Below, one piece after another: positions 58,301-64,000 of a stretch of 64,000 nt of DNA. Positions within the stretch are counted from its first letter, which is position 1, and each line of letters begins with the position of its first letter. Origin of the DNA: Littorina saxatilis (lineage: Eukaryota; Mollusca; Gastropoda; Littorinimorpha; Littorinidae); NCBI RefSeq assembly GCF_037325665.1, contig NC_090245.1, positions 74,983,970 to 75,047,969 of the forward strand. Reading direction: 5' to 3'. Under the pieces are notes generated by a model, which searched no databases, was not told the origin of the DNA, and saw only the letters and a program-made list of their open reading frames with translations. The position numbers and the translations under genes were made by a program.

Positions 58301-61300
58301 AGTACCAAATTTGGCAAGATGGTGTATGATGACAAGGCCCCAAAAAACATACATAGCATCTTGACCTTGCTTCAAGGTCAAGGTCGCAGGGGCCATAAAT
58401 GTTGCCTAAAAAACAGCTATTTTTCCCATTTTTCCCATTTTCTCTGCAGTTTTTGAGATTCAATACCTCACCTATATATGATATATAGGGCAAAGTAAGC
58501 CCCATCTTTTGATACCAGTTTGGTTTACCTTGCTTCAAGGTCAAGGTCACAGGAGCTCTTCAAAGTTGGATTGTATACATATTTTGAAGTGACCTTGACC
58601 CTGAACTATGGAAGATAACTGTTTCAAACTTAAAAATTATGTGGGGCACATGTTATTCTTTCATCATGAGACACATTTGGTCACATATGATCAAGGTCAA
58701 GGTCACTTTGACCCTTATGAAATGTGACCAAAATAAGGTAGTGAACCACTAAAAGTGACCATATCTCATGGTAGAAACTGAAAGAGCCAATAAGCACCAT
58801 TGTACTTCCTATGTCTTGAATTAACAGCTTTGTGTTGCATGACCTTGGATGACCTTGACCTTGGGTCAAGGTCACATGTATTTTGGTAGGAAAAATGTGT
58901 AAAGCATGTGAGTCGTATGGGCTTTGCCCTTCTTGTTACAATCATCTCAGAAAACATTGCTTCAGCACGGACTACAGCCTTTTCTTCTGGCAGGATTTTC
59001 TTTGCGGGAATGAACTTCATAATTCCTTGGCAGCTTTCAGCGGATTTCTTTGCAACCTTGTCCAGGTGAGTTTTGGAACTGCAGTGTCGTTCGATGTCAT
59101 ATTTCCCAGCATGGGCAACGGAGAAATCTGATTTACAATACTTGCAGTGTGCATGACTTTTTCCCATAGTAGACTCCACAATTCCTGGCTCTTTCTCCAA
59201 GAAAATTTGCTGCTTCTGCTGTTTAGATTTGGTACAGTCATCCGAAACTGGCACATATTTCCGCTTCATTTTGCCACGATTGTCCAGACGATCGCACGGG
59301 CCAACAACTGAACAAGGTTTCCACAGCTGAAGACTCGCTGTCATGGTTATCTCCCTTCGACCAAAACGGGTATCAGTTGTACCATCCCGTAATCAGCACA
59401 CCAACACCGGAAAACGTATTCTAGACTTTTTCTCAGGCGTATTTTGTGCGTGTGTCGCGTATTTGCGTACCGATAATAATTTGGCGTACAAAATACGCCC
59501 AAATAGTACTGGTAAACAGGTCTGTGTCTGGTTTCTGCTCTGCTTCAGACAGTAAACTGACTCGTTTACATTGGACAAATCTAATAAAATAAGAAACCTA
59601 ATGAATAAACCATATAAATCCAAAAGAAAACAAAAACAAAATACGAATTTGCAGCCTTGTGAGGGGGCTTGACAAACAACAGCATTGACAATGAAACAGA
59701 TAAGCAGTCCTGTTGACTACCACAATTTCGACTTTGAATTTCTCGCACATGGAAAATTCTTCTCGCAACTGGAATTTTCAGTAGATTTCCGTAATACCAG
59801 AATTTAGACCCCCAATCTGTAATAATTCCGGACAATCCGGGAGGGTAAACAGGTCTGGATGAGCCAACAGGCACTGAAATAAAACCAACGTACCCAAGGA
59901 AACAAGGGTGGTGGTGGCGGTGGTGGTGGTGGAGCGTGGGCATTACCCTGATGAAAGTCAGAAAAAGCCGGCCATCCCCACGGGGTTCCTGATTGTCTGC
60001 TCTTCTTGGTTTCTCTGTGGCTGGCTGAGCTTTGCCGAGAGTCCACACTGTCTGTCTGAAGACCAACCAGTGACAGTCATTGTGGGTAACACTAACAGGC
60101 TAGTTCATAAACATGTTCATAATGATTCTCATTCTTTCTTCGGACTACAACTTGGCCTCTGAACCAATGCTTGACATTGCTCTAGTTATGAGTGACCTCA
60201 CCTGGATATCAGGCTCATATATATATATACCTGACCAATATTTAACCTAAGCGCTATAACTGGTCTTTGAACTGACACTCTTCCTTCTTTAACACTTTCT
60301 ACCCCACCTATGTTGAGCAGGTCACTCACAATTGTAGTGACTGTGTAGTAACTGTGTATCAACACGCTGGAATGCAGGCGTTAGATGGACGTTACAGGAA
60401 GCGACTGAAGCTAACAGTCTGAGCAGATACCTGGTCAGATAGAGCCATATGAGTGGGTACGGATATATCCGTACCTGGGAGACAATGAGTTAAAGGAGAA
60501 AGTAAGGCCATCTACTGGCAGTTTTGGCTTCTATTTGCCTTTTCCTAATTTTGTAAAACTCACTCTTTTCTTTTCGTACCAAACTGATGAAAATATGCAC
60601 ACATAAAAGGATGTTGCAAGCATTTACTTTCTTCCTCAAAATTTTCCAAAATGGCCATGAAAGTCTCAGTTATTTTTCAAAGTTTTCAGGCAGTCCTTAG
60701 CATCAAAATTCCCCTCCCATGAAAACATTTGGCAGCTCTTCTGAAATGACGTCGATGTTTTGGGCATTTTGAAAGTAGCTTCTGCATTTTGCAGCCTGCC
60801 CATACCAAACAACAACCTTGATATGCTAACATTCTCGTTCACATGTTTCAAATTTTGTTTACCTCACTGAAGGATACTGAATCACTTCGACGTTGCTTGC
60901 GAGATGAGCTGTCATTTGGAATAAGGTCATCTAAGCTCTGTTCTTCTTCATTTCCGTAGCCGAGGTAGCGCACAACACAGGTGTTGTCATCTGGGTTGAT
61001 TGACAGAATCTTAGCTCTATAAACGGTACCATCTTCTGTGAACACTGCTTGACAGAAGTCTCCCACAGTCCAGCCATTTGCCTGCAGTAATCACAAAGTG
61101 CATGTAATTAAAAGTAAAAGCTTTGGAGAATGAAGCAGTTCCTGGAATCAACTCAAAGCCAAGGTGAGACTGCCATTAACTGTTGATTTCAAGTGTTTCA
61201 TATCTGTGTCCTTGTGCAACTGCAAAGCATCAGCAAGAGGGGATAGGGGATTTTCAGGTTCCCCCGTTACATAGTTCTTTTAGCAACGTTCAAGTTAAGT

Positions 61301-62651
61301 TAATATTAACTTTCTGCAAAAATCTGGGCAACAAGTTAGCCCAAATGCACAATAAAATAAGCTTTATGCTCTCTAATCTAGAAAATGTAAAGTTACTTAC
61401 TCCTTTGTTTGTTTGTTTGTTTGCTTAACGCCCAGCCGACCACTAAGGGCCATATCAGGGCGGTGCTGCTTTGACATATAACGTGCGCCACACACAAGAC
61501 AGAAGTCGCAGGACAGGCTTCACGTCTCACCCAGTCACATTATTCGAACACCGGACCAACCAGTCCTAGCACTAACCCCATAATGCCAGACGCCAGGCGG
61601 AGCAGCCACTAGATTGCCAATTTTAAAGTCTTAGGTATGACCCGGCCGGGGTTCAAACCCACGACCTCCCGATCACGGGGCGGACGCCTTTACTTACTCC
61701 TGTTTAAATAAATTCACACTGGATCAGATAGAGCAGGTTCATGTGGACTGGGTGGCCGAGTGGTAACGCACTTGCGAGAGGTTGCGAGTTCGACCCTGGG
61801 TCAGGGCGTTAGCAATTTTCTCCCCCCTTTCCTAACCTAGGTGGTGGGTTCAAGTGCTAGTCTTTCGGATGAGACGAAAAACCGAGGTCCCTTCGTGTAC
61901 ACTACATTGGGGTGTGCACGTTAAAGATCCCACGATTGACAAAAGGGTCTTTCCTGGCAAAATTGAATAGGCATCGATAAAAATGTCCACCAAAATACCC
62001 GTGTGACTTGGAATAATAGGCCGTGAAAAGTAGGATATGCGCCGAAATGGCTGCGATCTGCTGGCCGATGTGATGTATTGTGTAAAAAAATTGCATCTCA
62101 CACGGCATAAATAAATCCCTGCGCCTTGAATATGTGCGCGATATAAATTGCATAAAATTAAAATAAAAAAATAAAAAAATAAATCCCTGCGCTTAGAACT
62201 GTACCCACGGAATACGCGCGATATAAGCCTCATATTGATTGATTGATTGATGTGCATGTGTGCATGAGAATGCAAGAAATAATTTAAGGGATGGCTGAGA
62301 GAGAGGGAGAGAGAGAGAGAGAGCTCTACCAGTACCAACTGAGCTACCAGAGTCCACTGACCTGACAAATCATTTGATTTAAGTAAGAAAGTAATGAATA
62401 AGTACATGATTTACCTTGAGCAGCGAAACGGCAGCATCATATGCCTCAATAAGCGCTGAGAGAGATAGAAAGAGAGAGAGAGAGAGAGTGCACAAAAATC
62501 TAAAATAATAAAAGTATATTACCTGTTGCTTTTTCTTAGCCTGCCTTGCTTTCTTCTTTTTGTTCTTCTTCTTTTTTGACTGGGATGTGCCTGTGGTTTT
62601 TCCTCCACCGTTAAGAATAGACGCGTCCCCTGTGTGTTCTGCTAGCTTGGC
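55335..62651 (-). CDS. SMN1: survival motor neuron protein (SMN), 5' end outside window
   Basis: Core subunit of the SMN complex, which loads Sm rings onto snRNAs. Exons on the minus strand: lysine-rich 62651-62523, Tudor 61081-60863, Pro-rich 60055-59894, short 57596-57537, YG-box 56391-56266, last 55391-55335. All are phase 0 and join to 249 codons plus TAG. The Tudor domain reads ANGWTVGDFCQAVFTEDG to YLGYGNEEEQSL and binds dimethyl-arginine tails in the family. PPPPPPPPPLFPW and MPPPPPPMPG are the profilin-type proline runs. WYMSGYHTGYYQ|G is the YG box for oligomerisation, split by the last intron; the end GLRQGRQ parallels human GFRQNQK. A Gemin2-binding exon (62455-62415, AYDAAVSLLK) lies 3' of the lysine-rich exon and is left out of this model. 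Exon 1 and promoter lie beyond 64000 or were missed. Introns hold hAT, SINE and MITE copies. Confidence 0.92.
56919..57457. mobile_element. mariner-like MITE carrying a SINE, SMN intron
   Basis: Left terminus TA then CAGTGGAACCCCC; right end GGGGGGGCTCCACT, slightly worn. A SINE at 57041-57427 is nested inside. Between SMN YG-box exon and the preceding exon. Confidence 0.8.
57041..57427 (-). mobile_element. tRNA-derived SINE, same subfamily as 38.8 kb
   Basis: Minus-strand head GGGCGGGGATGTAGCTCAG and CGGTAGCGCGCTGG, shared central domain, AAG-repeat tail at 57041-57062. Very similar to 38795-39166 along its whole length, so both are fairly recent. Confidence 0.9.
58195..58936. mobile_element. 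TGACCTTGA-rich repeat nested in hAT
   Basis: Begins ACTCACATGCGAAGCAAAAG with a GTCC array at about 58236-58253 and ends GGGCTTTGCCCTTCTTG. It carries at least five TCAAGGTCA/TGACCTTGA words, several overlapping as AAGGTCAAGGTCA, and a TATATATGATATATAGG patch. No coding capacity seen; class unknown. Confidence 0.7.
58937..59344 (-). pseudogene. hAT transposase N-terminal fragment (BED zinc finger)
   Basis: Minus frame from ATG 59344: MTASLQLWKPC, then HCKYCKSDFSVAHAGKYD and ERHCSSKTHLDK, a C-x2-C...H-x5-H BED-type finger of hAT transposases. Then KILPEEKAVVRAEAMFSEMIV, the start of the family's next conserved block. The catalytic part is absent, cut where the TGACCTTGA repeat begins. Not functional as a transposase. 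Confidence 0.75.
61405..61689 (-). mobile_element. tRNA-derived SINE with (AAAC)n tail, 12-bp TSD
   Basis: Minus strand: head GGCGTCCGCCCCGTGATCGG with B box GGGTTTGAACCCC, body ACCGCCCTGATATGGCCC, tail of AAAC units. TTACTTACTCCT flanks both ends (61393-61404 and 61690-61701). SMN intron between Tudor and lysine-rich exons. Confidence 0.9.
61745..62251 (+). mobile_element. tRNA-Leu/Ser-type SINE with two successive tails
   Basis: Head GGTGGCCGAGTGGTAACG, B box GAGTTCGACCCTGGG, body with CGTTAAAGATCCCACGATTG. The first tail is GCGCGATATAAATTGC plus A-rich; a second is GCGCTTAGAACTGTACCC, GCGCGATATAAGCC and an ATTG array. AATAAATCCCTGCGC occurs at both tail starts. Confidence 0.8.
62415..62455 (-). 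other. SMN Gemin2-binding exon (2a-like), out of order
   Basis: A 41-nt exon on the minus strand with CTCTCAG acceptor and GGTAAAT donor, encoding (A)LIEAYDAAVSLLK. Human SMN has LIKAYDKAVASFK at the Gemin2-binding site, immediately before the lysine-rich exon. Here it follows that exon. It needs a phase-1 upstream exon, while the lysine-rich exon ends in phase 0, so these two cannot be joined in frame in genomic order. Confidence 0.85.
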
Positions 62652-62659
62652 CTGTGATG

Positions 62660-62928
62660 GTAAATAAATACTACAGTAAAACCTGCGAGCAAAGGACGCT
62701 CTTGGGGAGCCTTGCCACTGTCCTTTGTAGCAAGGTGTCCTTTCTTATGAATATGAATGCGCCAACATTTTTTTGAAAAAACCCCACCAACAGCCAAATG
62801 AATTACATGATTGTTTGAAAGTGGTACATGTAGTTTTATTGTATGTATGTGTGCATGTTTATATATAAATGTAAATAGAGTGTCTATGCATGTTTAGTTC
62901 TTTCATTTTCTTTCATTACATGTAATAA
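62660..62928. other. SMN upstream intron, no exon recognised
   Basis: No second Gemin2-binding exon or exon 1 was found here. Contains an AT-rich stretch with alternating GTAT words. Confidence 0.5.
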
Positions 62929-64000
62929 CAAGTCGCGTAAGGCGAAAATACAACATTTTTTTTCTTAATGGTTTATTCAGGCATCAACATTTACAATATA
63001 TAGTAGGAACATGTGACAACACAGCAGTTGTGAATTATCTTCATGTGACAAATCATAAGTGAATCCTCTGTAAATGAAACAGGAGAACAAAAAGACACAA
63101 CGGAAAAACATGATATTTGGCTGGAAAATACGGATATAAACTATTATGTTTTCCATTATTCGACCAAGGTATTGTATGGTAGCCACTTCTTTAAAAAAAC
63201 ATGTATACTTCATTTCCATTTGGTGTACATATTTGTCAACTTTGTGTAAGTAAGACAATTCTTTGAGAAACATTTGCAATGATGGTTTTAGTTTATTTAT
63301 TCTACATTTATATATGTAAAACTTTGCTTGTAATAAAATATAATCAAAACCCTCATCAGTCTTACTTTTTGGGTCATAGCCAAATAATACTAATGTGGGG
63401 CTGAGTGCAAGTCTGCTGCAGTTTTGACATTTCTCCTTCATGTGTTTTTCAAACTCAGTCCAAAATGACTGAGTATGCTCACATAACCATAAATAATGCA
63501 AAATTGTATCTCTTTCTACATTACAAAAACTACACTGGTTGCTCGCAATCACCCCCATGTCTTTCACTTTCAGCATTGAATTGGTTACTAATATTCTGTT
63601 GTTGATTTTTATTTGAAACCATTTTAATTTTACTTCTTTTATTTTCTTTGAACTAAAAAAACCTTTGTCCATTCTACCTCTCTATCCAACAGTCTTTCCC
63701 AACTTTTTAATGCCTTTGGAGAATCTACTTTGCTAATCAGCATGTCGTATATGCGTTTTGAACCCTTCTGCAAACTTTCAAAAAAAACAAGTGCTTTTGG
63801 TTGCTGAATATAATTGCAGCTATCTATAGCTAGGTCACATTTTTGCAAATATTTTTTAACAGCACTTACACACCCACAATACTTAAAAAAATTAGCCTGA
63901 ACCCCAGTTTTCGCTTGAAATTGAAAATACAACATTTAGTCAAGCTGTCGAACTCACAGAATGAAACTGAACGCAATGCAATTTTTCAGCAAGACCGTAT
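62929..64000 (-). mobile_element. family R repeat, copy J, split by a LINE and cut by window end
   Basis: Starts CAAGTCGCGTAAGGCG at 62929, is interrupted at 62958, and resumes at 63923 with AATACAACATTTAGTCAAGC, running out of the window. Orientation as copies C and G. Confidence 0.85.
62958..63922 (-). mobile_element. 5'-truncated LINE with 14-bp TSD
   Basis: Flanked by GAAAATACAACATT on both sides (62944-62957 and 63923-63936). Minus-strand frames encode a LINE C-terminus: KLKWFQIKINNRILVTN, CSFCNVERDTILHYLWLC and FWTEFEKHM, the zinc-knuckle end typical of L1/Tx1-like ORF2. One frame change near 63660 separates the upstream frame (LKSWERLLDREVEW). The 3' end is a T-run on the plus strand at 62955-62963. 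Young, dead-on-arrival insertion. Confidence 0.88.

Larger units (their letters stand above)
57870..59523 (-). mobile_element. hAT element in SMN intron, with another repeat nested
   Basis: Termini AGACCTGTTTACCC and GGTAAACAGGTCT as in the GEN1 copy. Flanks CTGTCTGC and GTGTCTGG share six of eight bases. It contains a transposase N-terminal fragment and a nested TGACCTTGA-rich repeat. A further lone terminus GTAAACAGGTCTG lies at about 59846-59858. Confidence 0.75.

Overview
This window looks like a gene-poor, repeat-dense stretch of a marine mollusc genome, most likely a gastropod. Reasons: spliced genes with GT-AG introns, very long CA/GT and GA/TC microsatellites, molluscan-type tRNA-derived SINEs and LINE fragments, and a dominant ~0.85 kb repeat present at least ten times (called family R here). 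The species is an inference; a periwinkle-like snail would fit. I see no bacterial, viral or LTR-element gene.

Four protein-coding genes can be read. Two tandem plus-strand paralogs encode LicD/fukutin-family type II membrane proteins: LicD-A (coding 13934-16985, 453 aa) and LicD-B (24893-29464, 476 aa). They share the same two-coding-exon layout, the same intron phase and exactly 12 nt of 5' UTR in the first coding exon. Just past LicD-A lie four decaying tandem copies of its last ~110 bp. GEN1, the Holliday-junction/5'-flap nuclease, spans 40005-50646 on the plus strand: eleven exons join in frame into 509 aa with the metal-binding acidic residues, a Cys cluster, a chromodomain-like segment and a C-terminal PCNA-binding motif. 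SMN, the survival motor neuron protein, lies on the minus strand (62651 to 55335, 5' end outside the window) and converges tail-to-tail on GEN1. Its Tudor, proline-rich and YG-box exons are clear, but the Gemin2-binding exon lies 3' of the lysine-rich exon, the reverse of the known order.

Layout: 1-13.9 kb has no gene, only microsatellites, a minisatellite split by an R copy, and MITEs. 13.9-29.5 kb holds the LicD pair with tail array, Helitron, a long foldback element and a CR1-type LINE. 29.5-39.9 kb is intergenic with R copies, several MITEs, and a foldback carrying a hammerhead-ribozyme-like core. 40-50.6 kb is GEN1 with a Helitron, a Rex1-like LINE, hAT, pogo-like and mariner-like elements in its introns. 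50.6-54.8 kb is intergenic. 54.8-62.7 kb is SMN with a hAT element and SINEs in its introns. 62.9-64 kb is an R copy split by a LINE.

The four genes do not form one pathway. LicD-A/B probably act in Golgi glycan modification, GEN1 in nuclear DNA repair and SMN in snRNP assembly. The most unusual signals are the SMN exon order, the LicD-A tail array, the PIP box on a short GEN1, the hammerhead-like core, and MITE families with clean target-site duplications.
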